DNA from: Tillandsia leiboldiana
Taxonomy: Eukaryota; Streptophyta; Magnoliopsida; Poales; Bromeliaceae
Reading direction: 5' to 3'
DNA length: 64,000 bases
NCBI GenBank assembly: GCA_029204045.2
Contig: JAQNDB010000494.1
Coordinates: forward strand, 1 to 64,000
Shown here: positions 30,901 to 41,261 of the stretch, in pieces
How positions within the stretch are numbered: position 1 is the stretch's first letter
How the letters are laid out: every line of letters begins with the position of its first letter
Notes under the pieces: model-generated
Seen by the model: the letters and a program-made list of their open reading frames with translations, nothing else
Database searches by the model: none
Told to the model about the DNA's origin: nothing
Translations under genes and position numbers: made by a program

Positions 30901-33045
30901 AACGCGTCCTCCGGAGATTTTCTCAAGATTTTGAAAACTATTTTTGTCACCGGTCATGTGACGGGAACACCCGCTATCCAGATACCAAGACGAGCTATCA
31001 TATGCATGCAAGGAAATATTGGAAACAAGACAAGGGAAAATTTCACCTTTGCGCACCCAAACCTTTTTGGAATGCGTCTGTAATGGTCGTGAAGTTTTGT
31101 GCCTAGGTGAAAGCGTCTTGTTAAAACGATTGTTGCTCCTTGATGAAGTCGTCTTGCGTGGTGAACTACCAAGTCTCTTTTCATTTGAAAAGTTTTGCTT
31201 TGATTTCCGGAAAGGAGCCTTTTTGGTAGTTGATGCAAGAGGTGCTTGAGATGAGCGTTCGACTCCCGTCTTGCAATATCTTCTTATGTGCCCTGAAATA
31301 CCACAACGAAAACATACCTTAGAGCTAGACGATCCCAAGGAGGATGAGGTAGGTTTGTTGACGTTGTTTGTCTTGAATTCCGGTGTCGGAGGAGAAGATA
31401 CCGACTGAGGCACAAAAACTGTCCCACTCAAACTTGGACTGTTTCCAGTTTGAGTGTACCCGAGGCCGAACCGATTTGTTTGACCAAGACCAAGAAGTCT
31501 ATCCAACTTACTCCTTCCTGAAGAGAATCGCTGCAAGTCATCCTTGAGTTGGAAGATGGTCTCAGTCATTTCCAGCTTATCCTGTCGAGCCTCGTTGTAG
31601 AGCTTTGAGAAGTGATCCGCTTTATCCACCAGTTTTGTATGTTCCTTCTCAAAAAGCTCATTGGACTCTTGAAGGGAAACATTAACTTTTACCAGATTTT
31701 CCCTTTCCACTTCAAGAGCGTTTGAGAAAGAAGTTGCCCTTTTTACTTCTTCTTCGAGATCATGCAATCTCCTTCTCAAACTCTTGTTTTGCTTAGCCAC
31801 TTTCTTTGAATCCCTCAAAAGTCTGTGGTAGGCTAGAGCAAACTCTTCACCTTCCGAATCATCCGATTCATTGTCCATTGCATTCTTTTCAACAGTGGAG
31901 TTGGACAATGATTCAGACGTACTTGCCATAAAGCACATGAATGGTGAAGATGTGGACGCGTGGAATGCCGTGGAGCTCTTTTCTTCATCACTTGAAGACG
32001 ACTCATTTGACGTTGAGTTGTCATCCCAAGTGACGACTTGCATCGCCTTCTTCTTTGCCGGATACTTGTTAGGACACTCCGTTGCAATGTGGCCGTAGCC
32101 TCGACATTTGAAGCATTGCAGTTGTCCTTCTGAACTTTTCTTATCCTTTGAGAAGTTCTCCTGCTTTCTTGACTTGTGACTTGGAGTACCCTTGCCTTTG
32201 TTCCACTTTCCGAAGGATGGAGATTTGCTTGAATTACCCCTTCGAAAGTTGCGGCGAAAATTCCTTGTCAAGAGAGCGAGCTGCTTCTCAAATTCCTCCA
32301 TAGAAAGGTTCTCGTCATCGTCCGAGGAGGATGTATCCGCGTCTTCTTCCTTAGTTGTTTTCAACGCATAACCTGAAGACTTAGAAGTGGATGCTTTTCC
32401 AGAAGAATTGTTAGTATTAAAAGTCATTTCATAAGTTTGTAATGAACCAACTAATTCCTCTACACGTATTTCGTCCGGGTGTTTAATAGTTTCAATGGCA
32501 GGAACCTTTGGGCGAAATCGTTCAGGAAGAGTTCTTAAGATTTTTCTTACAATCTTAAATTCTGGAATCTTCTCTCCCAGATTAGCACATGAGTTTACGA
32601 TGTCTTGCAATCGTGTATAGTAGTCCGTGAAAGATTCATTTTCTGCCATCAAGATAGAGTCAAACTTGCTCGTAAGCATCTGCAGTTTCTGAATCTTCAC
32701 GAGGTTAGTTCCCTCATGTGTAACCTGGAGAACATCCCAGATTTCTTTCGCAGTCTCACATGCCGAGACGCGAGAGAATTCAGTTTGAGATAAGGCATTA
32801 AAAATAGCATTAATTCCCTTGCCATTGTAAGAAGATAACTCAAACTCTTCCTTGGTCCATTTCGACCTAGGTTTTAAGGTGTGAACATCAGAGATAAGTT
32901 CAGTTGGATTAGTCCATCCTGATTCAATTGAATGCCACACCCTTTCGTCGATGGAAGATAAAAAGGCTTTCATCCGTACTTTCCAGTACGCATAATTTGT
33001 TCCATCAAAGAAAGGGGGTCGATTGATGTTTCCACCTTCAACCAT
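27928..33045 (-). CDS. gag-pol: Gag-pol polyprotein of Sirevirus element F (1705 aa)
   Basis: Intact copia polyprotein, start MVEGGNINRPPFFDGTNYAY. The gag domain (about 1-250) is followed by zinc knuckle CFKCRGYGHIATEC (from residue 311), a coiled-coil segment, and a second knuckle CFRCGISGHIRRYC (from 578). Protease is WYLDSGCSRHM (D690). The integrase zinc domain (WHERLGHINF, CGGCQKGKQ) precedes the catalytic core with HMDLMGP (D880), VRSDRGGEF and NGVVERK. Reverse transcriptase has KARLVAQGYSQ, MDVKSAFLNG and IYVDDIVFG (YVDD from 1391). RNase H has GYSDADWAG, TAEAEYISA and DNTSAI, ending near LADFLTKPL. No stop or frameshift interrupts it, and all catalytic residues inspected are present. 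PR-IN-RT-RH is the copia order. Confidence 0.96.
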   Translation of the reverse strand: MVEGGNINRPPFFDGTNYAYWKVRMKAFLSSIDERVWHSIESGWTNPTELISDVHTLKPRSKWTKEEFELSSYNGKGINAIFNALSQTEFSRVSACETAKEIWDVLQVTHEGTNLVKIQKLQMLTSKFDSILMAENESFTDYYTRLQDIVNSCANLGEKIPEFKIVRKILRTLPERFRPKVPAIETIKHPDEIRVEELVGSLQTYEMTFNTNNSSGKASTSKSSGYALKTTKEEDADTSSSDDDENLSMEEFEKQLALLTRNFRRNFRRGNSSKSPSFGKWNKGKGTPSHKSRKQENFSKDKKSSEGQLQCFKCRGYGHIATECPNKYPAKKKAMQVVTWDDNSTSNESSSSDEEKSSTAFHASTSSPFMCFMASTSESLSNSTVEKNAMDNESDDSEGEEFALAYHRLLRDSKKVAKQNKSLRRRLHDLEEEVKRATSFSNALEVERENLVKVNVSLQESNELFEKEHTKLVDKADHFSKLYNEARQDKLEMTETIFQLKDDLQRFSSGRSKLDRLLGLGQTNRFGLGYTQTGNSPSLSGTVFVPQSVSSPPTPEFKTNNVNKPTSSSLGSSSSKVCFRCGISGHIRRYCKTGVERSSQAPLASTTKKAPFRKSKQNFSNEKRLGSSPRKTTSSRSNNRFNKTLSPRHKTSRPLQTHSKKVWVRKGEIFPCLVSNISLHAYDSSSWYLDSGCSRHMTGDKNSFQNLEKISGGRVVFGDGRSSKIIGKGTVAIPDGPVLNNVLFVDGLKTNLISISQLCDNGFSVNFSSVECVVTDKDQVFFLKGVRSENNCYVVPNKFSETCNLVSLGNESIWHERLGHINFKELAKISNKDVVKGIPKLLFKQNIVCGGCQKGKQSRTAHKSLNHIGTKRPLELLHMDLMGPTRQPSLGGKWYIFLLVDDFSRFSWVAFLREKADTFDSFHEICHRIMIEKNEKIIRVRSDRGGEFINSKFIDFCTSNGIKHEFSAPYTPQQNGVVERKSRVVQEMARVMLHSRKLPLHFWAEAVNTAVYVINRVYLRPGTLNTPYELWFSRKPDIKYFRIFGSRCYILRDRENLGKFDSRSDEGIFLGYSTNSRAYRVFNIESKTIVESINVKVDEASHFESEKSTLDISLDDDSPASASSHNNTSNINDASNGSSSLSDVQESSRVPPSTPFQQTLRISKDHPESNIIGDPQEGVRTRRQLVCGFACYVSLIEPKTIDEALQDDYWIKAMQEEFHQFERNKVWELTKPPKQHNVIGTKWIFKNKKDEDGTIIRNKARLVAQGYSQVEGIDFDETFAPVARLESIRILFAIACHFKIKLFQMDVKSAFLNGFLNEEVYVAQPKGFVDHKQPNHVFRLKKALYGLKQAPRAWYERLTKHLLEKGYTRGGADRTLFVKHYQNNFIVAQIYVDDIVFGATKDNDASKFAETMESEFEMSMMGELSYFLGLQIKQNDEGIHLSQSKYALELVKKFDLENCKDFPTPMGTSHKGLGSESHSENVDEKLYRSMIGSLLYLTASRPDISFSVGICARYQSAPKEVHLKAVKRIIRYIKGSINFGIWYPMGTSLDIVGYSDADWAGSVDDRKSTSGACFYLGHCLVAWHSKKQNCIALSTAEAEYISAGSCSTQLIWMKSVLSDFRISASSVTILCDNTSAINISKNPVLHSRTKHIELRYHFLRELVESNTLQLSYISTEDQLADFLTKPLDQKRFIHLRKAIGMLSLK

Positions 33046-33064
33046 TGTTCACAACCCTATTCCC

Positions 33065-33076
33065 GCTCTGATACCA
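33065..33076 (-). promoter_or_regulatory. Primer-binding site of element F
   Basis: TGGTATCAGAGC on the minus strand, two bases after the 5' LTR end; initiator tRNA-Met type. Confidence 0.95.
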
Positions 33077-33078
33077 CT

Positions 33079-34414
33079 TGTTGGGTCGTAAATAATACGG
33101 ATCTAAATAGGGGAAGAAACACCTAGAGGGGGGTGAATAGGTGTAAACGTATAAACACTCAAAAATCGTTGCGATAAAAAACCCAATGCGGAAATGAAAA
33201 TAACTCGCAAGATTTTTACGTGGAAAACTCCATCACCGGAGTAAAAAACCACGGGACCGATAACACGGCAGAAATCCACTAGAATTAAAACACGTACAAG
33301 GTGATTTACCGTACACACTTACGACTCAACCTTTTCCATACGCTCCTAGAGGATCTTCTCCGCTCGCTCCAGACGCTTCTCGAATCCACGATCTGCGCCC
33401 AACGCCGAATCCACGGCGTCCAACGTCGAATCCACGACGTCCGACCGAATCCACGGTCTTCACCCAATAGCACCCTTCGAATCCACGAACGTGCCTCGCT
33501 CCGAATCCACGAGAGCGATTGAACCTTGAATCCACAAGGACACGCGAATCCACGCGCCGATTTTGGGGTAATCGTTGTTTTTGGGTGGTGATGATCCGCC
33601 GAATACTTAGATCAAAGATAGATCGGAAATACCATCTAAGTATTCATTAGTTTGATTCAACTCAAGATGTGAGTATGAAAACCTAGAATCAAACTAATCA
33701 ATATAGATGAAGAAACATAGAGTATTCTCTAATGATTTCCTTTCTTCTCTATATGTGGATCTATAGCCGTATAAGATGATATATGAAAATGACGGCTATG
33801 TGGATTGACCCTAGAAAGAAAGACATAGGGTCTATTTATAGGTTAGAAACCCTAGGAAGGAGATAAGAATCAAAAACCTGCCATTTCTGGAATTTTACGG
33901 ACGGCGATCCGGATCGTGATAACTGAGATCCGGATCGTCATAACGAAACAGCCAATTCCAGAAAAACGAAGGTTCGGGATCCGGATCATGTGACTACGAT
34001 CCGGATCGTTCATACAGTTCACCAAACATCAACGTTCGGGATCCGGATTGCGAAGCAAGATCCGGATCGTTCAAGGTAGATGGTAAACTCAACGTTCGGG
34101 ATCCGGATCAAGAGACTGTGATCCGGATTGCGACGATGTATGAACGAACCACCTTCGGGATCCGGATCGAACAGCCTGATCCGGATCCTGAACATGTCCC
34201 AAGTCCAGTTTTTTATTTTTATGCAATGAAAGATTCTTCCAAGTGTTTCTACACTACAAGAAGTATTCGGATCACACAAATTCTTTAGTTAAACATACCT
34301 GATCCTTTTGAATTCTTCTTTCTTGAGATTGAGTTAAATGATCCAACTTTCTTCACCTTCAATCTTCAGGACTTGAAACTTTCACGAAACTACGCCAACT
34401 CAAATTCCGTAACA
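33079..34414 (-). repeat. 5' LTR of element F (1336 bp)
   Basis: Nearly identical to 23513-24850, with single-base differences and short indels in homopolymers. It contains the ten-palindrome array at 33906-34187 and the TATA box at about 33834-33842. It is followed on the right by the duplication TCTCC. Confidence 0.95.
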
Positions 34415-34687
34415 TCTCCATGGACTGAAGGTCAAGATGCACCGTCTGGATCTATACTACATCCTTCAACATCCTGGAGACACACGGCAAAAGCGAATGT
34501 ATGGTCCTCAATTCGACAAGAACAGCGGAGATTGTCTGCTGAACATGACAGTGTGTCTACAAATCTCCAGCAGATTATCTCTGAGCAACATAAGATGAAA
34601 AGAAAGTGCTCCACAATGTCAAAAATGCTTCAAGCAATTTTGAAGAAGTTGGATTGTACCAATCCCACTAGTTCTGATTCAAACTGA
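34415..34687 (+). pseudogene. Accessory ORF of element G, C-terminal part
   Basis: Downstream half of the ORF interrupted by F. TCTCC is the target duplication, and from 34420 the reading continues in register with 23184-23512. It encodes about 89 residues ending TSSDSN, with a predicted helix (IRQEQRRLSAEHDSVSTNLQ, then KMKRKCSTMSKMLQAILKKL) matching the coiled coil of the F accessory protein. It lacks its own start and is non-functional in its present state. Confidence 0.75.
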
Positions 34688-35392
34688 CTTAACTTTCTTT
34701 CTAATCTTTTTGTGCAGGATTTCAGTTTTTAGGTTTTAATGTTCTGTTTTTACTTTGCTTTAGTTTTAGTTCTCAGGTTTTTCTCGATTTTGAAATTTTT
34801 AACTCTCCTTAAATTTTTGTAATTTTGGCTAACTTTGTGACAAAAAGGGGGAGAGAGTTTAGAGAGAACTTGAACAATGATGATGTGAAAACTGTGTGAA
34901 TGTGTGAACATCAAGGTAAGTATCACTTCAACTTCAACTTTGGTTTTTTATCTTGTGATTTGTTGCCTGTCCCTACTAACTATTCGACTAACTATTTGGG
35001 CATGTAATATGACTAACAAGTTGATGTTGGACTAACACTTTGTGACATTTGGTTTTTGAATGCATAGAAGATATGTTGGTTTTTGACTATGATTCTCTTA
35101 CATATCTGAATTCTCAAATGTCATGATGATCAGATAAACTCTATCTCTGTAGTTGGTTTTGTATGTTTCAATTCTTGAGGTATCTAACGATTCTTTTTGT
35201 CAAGAATGATTTCTGTGTGCAGAGAGTACAGATGTCTAAGTCTAGAGTCTGTTTCAGGAGTTTATCTCATGTTTTTAAAATTTTTGGATCTCCATTGTAA
35301 ATTTTTGTTGTATGGTGATAGCAACAAAAATATCTTTTTGAATTTTCTTTAGTGGATTTGTGTTTTGTCACGAAACCGCCAAAGGGGGAGAT
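34688..35392 (+). other. 3' non-coding region and polypurine tracts of element G
   Basis: Mirrors 24851-25691 of F. It contains an upstream polypurine site (CAAAAAGGGGGAGAGAG, 34841-34857) and the LTR-adjacent tract (AAAGGGGGAGAT, 35381-35392). No ORF of note. Confidence 0.8.
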
Positions 35393-36738
35393 TGTTACGG
35401 AATTTGAGTCGGCGTAATTTCGTGAAAGGTTCAAGTCTTGAAGATTGAAGGTGAAGAAGGTTGGATCATTTAACTCAATCTCAAGAAAGAAGAATTCAAA
35501 AGGATCAGGTATGTTTAACTAAAGATTTTTGGTGATCCGAATACTTCTTGTAGTGTAGAAACACCTGGAAGAATTTTTCATTGCATAAAAATCAAAAACT
35601 GGACATGGGACATGTTCAGGATCCGGATCAGGCATTCCAATCCGGATCCCGAAGGGTGTTCGTTCATACACTGGTTCAATCCGGATCGCAGCGTCTCATG
35701 ATCCGGATCCCGAACACTAGTTTTACCTTTTTACTTGCACGATCCGGATCAGGATTTGCAATCCGGATCCCGAACGTTGATGTTCGGTGAAACTGTATGA
35801 ACGATCCGGATCAGCCATTTTGATCCGGATCCCGAACTATCGATTTTCTGGAAACCGTCTTTCTTGCTACTGCAATCCGGATCGCGGAAATCCGATCCGG
35901 ATCGCCGTCCGTAAAATTTCCAGAAATGGTAGGTTTTTGATTCTTATCTCCTTCCTAGGGTTTCTAACCTGTAAATAGACCCTATGTTTCTTTTTCTAAA
36001 AAAAAAAAGGAAAATAGCCGTCATAATCATATATCATTCTATACGGCTCTAGATCCACATATAGAGAAGAAAGGAAATCATTAGATATTACTCTATGTTT
36101 CTTCATCTATATTGATTAGTTTGATTCTAGGTTTTCATACTCACATCTTGAGTTGAATCAAACTAATGAATACTTAGATGGTATTTCCGATCTATTTCTA
36201 ATCTAAGTATTCGGCGGATCATCACCACCCAAAAACAACGATTTCTCCAAAAATCGGCGCGTGGACTCGCGTGTCCTTGTGGATTCAAGGTTCAACCGCT
36301 CTCGTGGATTCGGAGCGAGGTACGTTCGTGGATTCGAAGCGTGCTACTGGGTGGAGACCGTGGATTCGGTCAGACGTCGTGGACTCAATGTTGGACGCCG
36401 TGGATTCGGCGTTGGACGCAGATCGTGGATTTGAGACGCGTTGCAGAACGAGCGGAGAAGATCAACTAGGAGCGTATGGTAAAAGGTTGAGTCGTCTGTG
36501 AGTACGTTAAATCACCTTGTACGTGTTTCAATTCTAGTGGATTTCACCGTGTTATCGGTCCCGTGGTTTTTTACTCCGGTTTGGAGTTTTTCCACGTAAA
36601 AATCTTGCGTGTTCATTTATTTTTCCGCATTGGGTTTTATTGCGCAATGATTTTTTGAGTGTTTATTGTTTGCACCTATTCACCCCCCTCTAGGTGGTTT
36701 TTTCCCCTATTTAGATCTATATTACATATAACCCAACA
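35393..36738 (+). repeat. 3' LTR of element G (1346 bp)
   Basis: TGTTACGGAATTTGAG...TAACCCAACA, plus strand. The U3 array has ten palindromes in five pairs starting at 35620/35639, 35678/35700, 35741/35760, 35803/35822 and 35874/35894. The first or second base of several copies differs (AATCCGGATC), and the TATA position reads TGTAAATA (35970-35977) instead of TATAAATA. It is diverged from F but equal in layout. Confidence 0.9.
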
Positions 36739-37601
36739 CTGCTGACTTATTCTACTGTGATACTTATTACTCAGGCTTTTACTCGTGTGGGTCGCTCCCC
36801 TCGAGTGCCACTCCGGAGTGTGCGATATACAGGCTTCGAGTCCTCGAGACTCCCATCCCCTATCGGTGTTATGCATAGGCTGGCATACCCGATTTGGCAG
36901 GCATAGCAGGCAGTGCCAGTGCTTACTGGTGTATAGATTGGGTCTAGACAGGCAGGCATTTATATTCTGATGCATACATTTAGCTATTCTTTTAGCTTGG
37001 CTTACTAGAGGCATAGTAGTGGTAGTTTCCTTTCTTCAGCAGTCATCATTGCTTACCACACTTCTTTCCTTTTTGCCTCTGGTAGACCTAGTGGGCGTGT
37101 CAGAGTTTGAGGTTTTACCCACTAGGGGAGGCTACTGGTTCATTAGTAGTTCTCACCCCCATTCTTCTTTTTCTTTTCTTCTCCTTTGTTTTGCAGAGCC
37201 ATCTGCGGGTGCTGCCGGACATACCGCAGCGGGTCGAGGAGAGAGGATGGCAGAGTAGCTAGACAGTGGGCCTGACAGTGAGTAGCTAGACTTGTACCTC
37301 TTATGTATCTTATCTCAGACGGTAGTACTTTTACTTTTGGGGTTTGGCTTTAGTCAGCTGGTTGTATATTCAGGGTGAGCTGGGAGTGAGACTTGTACTT
37401 TATTTTTTTACAGTCATTTTGTATTTTTACTTCCTATTCAGTCTGAGATGTAGTATTTACAGTTTAGCTCTGTTTTATTGCTCTATTATTGTATCCGATT
37501 TATTTGAGCAGGTTACCGGCGCTTCGTGTATGCGAAAAATTCTGTGTGCACGGCGAATCTATAGACGAGCCCGAGTTCTGGTTTACACTCGGGGCGTGAC
37601 A
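36739..37601 (+). repeat. Remnant L: 3' part of a B/C-type gypsy LTR
   Basis: Contains the GTCGCTCCCCTCGAGTGCCA block and TTAGCTCTGTT stretches of the B and C LTRs and ends CTCGGGGCGTGACA at 37601. Terminal hairpin 1 is at 37525-37552 and hairpin 2 at 37570-37593. Its 5' part was lost or displaced when G inserted at 36738. It sits within the U3 of the I LTR. Confidence 0.85.
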
Positions 37602-38458
37602 AAGACGACAGTCCGGATCAGCCAAATCCAGTCCGGACCGCCGTGCGGGAAAAATTCTGTTAAGTCAGTTTTTGATGCTTATCTCTTTCCAAATGTTTCT
37701 AACCTATAAATACACCCTACATTCATCTTTTAGGGGAACCGAGAATTAATCGAGATAATCGAAAAATTATAGAAAAATCCATAAATATAGAGAAGAAAGG
37801 AAAATGCGATTAAATTCATGTTTCTTCATCTATATTGTTCAATTTGATTCTAGGGTTTCCAAACTCCTATTTCTTGTAGAATCAAATTGAAGAATACTTA
37901 GATGGTAATTCGTGTCTATCTTTGATCTAAGTATTCGGAGGATCATCACCAAACAAAAACAACGATTTAACCAAAATCGGCGCGTGGATTCGCGTGGCCT
38001 TGTGAATTCAAGGTGCTACCGCTCTCGTGGATTCGGAGCGAGGCGCGTTCGTGTGATCGAGACGTGCCGCATTGGTGAAGACCGTGGATTCGGTTGGACG
38101 TCGTGGATTCAACGTTGAACGTCGTGGATTCGGCGTTGGGACGCAAATCGTGGATTTGAGGAGCGTTGTGGAGCGAGCAAAGAAGATCAACTAGGAGCGT
38201 ATGGAAAAGGTTGAGTCGTAGGGTTACGGTAAATCACCTTGTACGTGTTTAATCTTAGTGGATTTCGCCGTGTTATCGGTCCTGTGGTTTTTTACTCCTG
38301 TGACAGAGTTTTCCACGTAAATCTTGCATACTTTATTTATTTTCCGCATTGGGTCATTTTTTTTACTTATCGATTTGGTGTGTTTATTGTTTTCACCTAT
38401 TCACCCCCCCTCTAGGTGGTTTTTCCCCTATTCAGATCCATATTATTCATAACCCACA
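37602..38458 (+). repeat. 5' LTR of copia element I (U3 truncated by L)
   Basis: Diverged member of the F/G LTR family: CCGGATC and CCGGACC motifs, TATAAATA near 37708, CGTGGATTCG repeats, and end ATAACCCACA at 38458 adjoining a primer-binding site. Confidence 0.85.
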
Positions 38459-38460
38459 AG

Positions 38461-38472
38461 TGGTATCAGAGC
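38461..38472 (+). promoter_or_regulatory. Primer-binding site of element I
   Basis: TGGTATCAGAGC two bases after the LTR end; initiator tRNA-Met type. Confidence 0.93.
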
Positions 38473-38491
38473 GGGAATAGGGTTGTAAACA

Positions 38492-39012
38492 ATGGTTGAA
38501 GGTGGAAACATCAATAGACCACCGTTCTTCGATGGAACAAATTATGCATATTGGAAAGTATGCATGAGAGAGTTTTTAATTTCCATCGATGAACGGGTTT
38601 GGCAATCAATTGAGTTTGGATGGACAAATCCTACTGAGATTATTGTCGATGTTGTCACCATCAAACCTAGGTCGAAGTGGACTAAGGAAGAAATTGATGC
38701 ATCTTCTCACAACGGCAAAAGAATTAACGCCTTATTTAATGCCTTGTCACAAACCGAATTCTCTCGCGTTTAATGCCTTGTCACAAACCGAATTCTCTCG
38801 CGTCTCGACATGTGAGACTGCGAAAGAAATCTGGGATACTCTACAAGTTACACATGAGGGAACAAGTTTAGTGAAGATTCAAAAACTGCAAATGCTTACG
38901 AGCAAATTTGACTCTATTTTTATGGCAGAAAATGAATCTTTCACAGAATATTATACACGATTGCAAGATATCATTAATACATGTGCTAACTTGGGAGAGA
39001 AAATCACACCTG
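38492..39012 (+). pseudogene. gag: Broken gag of copia element I
   Basis: Starts MVEGGNINRPPFFDGTNYAY exactly like F gag and stays close to it for about 170 residues. A 34-bp tandem duplication (38735-38768 and 38769-38802) shifts the frame and brings in a stop. The downstream part (CETAKEIWDTLQVTHEGTSL) continues in another frame until homology ends at about 39012, where element J sequence begins. No pol remains. Confidence 0.9.
38735..38802 (+). repeat. 34-bp tandem duplication in the I gag
   Basis: Two adjacent copies of a 34-base unit beginning TTTAATGCCTTGTCACAAAC. F has one copy. Because 34 is not a multiple of three, it is the frame-breaking lesion. Confidence 0.9.
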
Positions 39013-39128
39013 AGCTCCAAACCATTATGCCAATACCCTGCGCTCTCACGTGAACACCAGTCATCCTAGGGTTCGTTCCTAGCCAAACCTAGGCATCGTA
39101 TTCCTATTTGCTCTGATACCATTTAATC
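39013..39128 (-). other. Element J: leader fragment and primer-binding site
   Basis: On the minus strand TGGTATCAGAGC (39110-39121) lies seven bases inside an LTR end at 39129. About 100 bases of leader follow, then the element stops at the I gag junction. J therefore has no coding region here. Confidence 0.75.
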
Positions 39129-41261
39129 TGTCACGCCCCGAGTTCGAAAAACAGCGTCTAAATTTTTTTTTTTTTTTTTTCCAAATCAGAGTTTTAAAAC
39201 CAAGCCAGGGCATGACAGACCGCCACATATATAGAAGAGTCCCAATCCCCCTTGGGATTGAGCCTTTTCTATATATGCACGGCTAAGCTTTTACAACAAC
39301 ATCAGAGTAGTCTAAACTACGTATAACCAAAAGATATTTCAACAACTTAAACAATTAATTACAATTTGACAACTGATAATATGGTAAACGGCTGTCCAGG
39401 GTCGTTCGCTAACACGGAACCTCACCAACACGTCCCGACATCCCAGCACCCGATCGACCTGAAAAATGGTCACCCAGGGAGTGTGAGATACATTGACAGT
39501 GTATCCCAGTGGGCACGACGAGCCGAGAAATAGCAGATCGTACCTACTGGCATACAATACTAGAGGATAGTAAAAATCAACATATTAGGTAAGCATGATT
39601 TTGAAGCGGATGATTAATCAATCAGTAAAGCATATATAGATCTCAACAGAAGTATACTGAAGAAGCGGATAATCAATCAATATGTAAGCAAGTAACAATT
39701 TAATCAAGAGTATACTGAAGCAAATAATGAAAGGAACTGAATAATCATAACAAGAAAGCATGCTGAACAGATACTATGCATCAATAACTGAAATAACAAA
39801 TACCCAATCATAAGCCACCATATTGGTCTACAAGACCTCAGGGAAACTGCCCACCTGGCACCACCTGGCTGACATTCCCCCCTTGGGGGTCACGGGACTT
39901 TCGACAAACCACTTTACCGGTAAAGTATACCACTGCGGGTAGCAAATCCGCTAGTGTACGTGAAGTACAGCGGTGCGGGCGATCATAATGCAAATGCTCA
40001 AGCTCACGGTCCACTGACCGGGTAATCGGCAACAAGCCAGGAAAATCCCCACTGGGATGCAACAGTAATATGCCAACAGAATCTCAACTCAAATGATCAA
40101 CAACAAGCCGAAACAATCCCAACAAGGATGCAATATCAGAAACCAACTGAATCTCAACTCATATGCAGGAATAATCATCAACTACTATAGCATGGATCAG
40201 ATATAATCAGGGAGTACTGATAATCAGGTATGCAAACTATCAAATGACCAAAATCCCAATAAGGGTACAATGCAGAATAGCCACTAAATCTCATTCATAT
40301 GCAGAATATAATCAACAACTACTAGAACATGGATCAGGATATACTGATAAACAAGTATAAATGTGCAGGCTAGCAAATGACCAATCAGGCATGGCAAATG
40401 TCCAGGAATAAGTCATAATAACTGGAAGCAACTAAAGATCAATCATGCAAGGCATCATATAGATAAGGATCATATAGCAGAATGAAACTGATCAATAAAA
40501 AGGCAGGCTCAAATTACACCTAGGCTACAAGAACAGGCGTCCAACCAATACTATACCCCAGAGGGCCGAAATGATAAAGCCCGGACCGAAGATAAACCCA
40601 CCTGTCGTTTGCAGGCGAACTATTGACTCCAACAGAAAGCTCGAAGACTGTGCCAACCTGAATCAAAAATGCTGATCAGGGAACAACTCAATCACACTAA
40701 CCCCAACTCAACTAAAACCCGGATCTTTTCCAGATCAACGCAAAATCGTCGGAAATCCGCCGTTCGGCTCACTTTGACCCGAACGCGCTACAAGTTTCCG
40801 ACTTTGACAAAACCTGACGTGCAACCTTGGAATACTAAAACATTAACGTTTGACAACAACACTTTGCCAAACACAACCCTATGCTCAAATATTGGCAAAA
40901 TTACCAAAATGCCCCTCCTAGGAATTCCTTTTGGATTTCCGGGAGACCCGGGCTTTAACCCTTTGCCGCTGGCTCAACCAGATTCTACTGGGACTCAACA
41001 GTCGGCTAGGCGGAACCACCGCAATTGCTCGAATTGCGTGATTGCCACCAAGATGCCGTTAAATCGACAATTTTGCCGATTCTCGGACCGATAACAGATT
41101 TTCGCTCAACGGAAGCCGTTGGATTCCTAACGAAAAGCTTAGGAATCATATACACACTACCCTAGGCAGTACACGCTGCTACAATTGCATTCAGACCCCT
41201 AGGGTTTCCAAAAATCAACTTGTATAGCTATTTGAGAGCCGTTTTCGCTCGTTCTCTTAAT
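39129..41261 (-). repeat. Element J: 5' LTR of another Ty3/gypsy family (right boundary unknown)
   Basis: Minus-strand end CTCGGGGCGTGACA at 39129 abuts a primer-binding site. Inside are a T-run near 39163-39180 and AT-rich low-complexity sequence. No coding region or TATA box is confidently placed. The LTR may extend past 41261, where the block repeated after the N gap begins. Only the left end is certain. Confidence 0.6.

Larger units (their letters stand above)
23513..34414 (-). mobile_element. Element F: intact Sirevirus-type Ty1/copia retrotransposon
   Basis: A 10,902-bp minus-strand element bounded by the duplication TCTCC (23508-23512 and 34415-34419). It has LTRs of 1338 and 1336 bp with few differences, a tRNA-Met primer site, an uninterrupted 1705-aa gag-pol, a downstream accessory gene with its own promoter and candidate intron, and three polypurine-tract-like sites. 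Copia domain order (PR-IN-RT-RH), the large gag with two zinc knuckles, multiple polypurine tracts, palindrome-rich LTRs and an extra 3' ORF together point to the Sirevirus lineage. It looks young and potentially autonomous. Confidence 0.93.
22690..36738 (+). mobile_element. Element G: 5'-truncated Sirevirus-like copia, interrupted by element F
   Basis: Plus strand. What remains is the leader, candidate intron and accessory ORF (22690-23512, continuing 34415-34687), a 3' non-coding stretch with two polypurine tracts, and a 3' LTR (35393-36738). gag-pol and the 5' LTR are missing; the left side passes into the opposite-strand LTR block H. F occupies 23513-34414 within it, flanked by TCTCC. G is inserted in gypsy LTR remnant L. 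Its LTR differs more from F's than F's two LTRs differ from each other, and its TATA box is mutated. Confidence 0.8.

Noticed and set aside
27928..33045. Classifying F as a generic copia element without lineage
   Set aside because: Two zinc knuckles in a large gag, multiple polypurine tracts, palindrome-rich LTRs and a 3' accessory ORF together favour Sirevirus. A reverse-transcriptase tree would be decisive.
33065..33076. TGGTATCAGAGC sites considered as tRNA gene ends
   Set aside because: No tRNA cloverleaf adjoins them. Their position immediately inside LTR ends makes them primer-binding sites.
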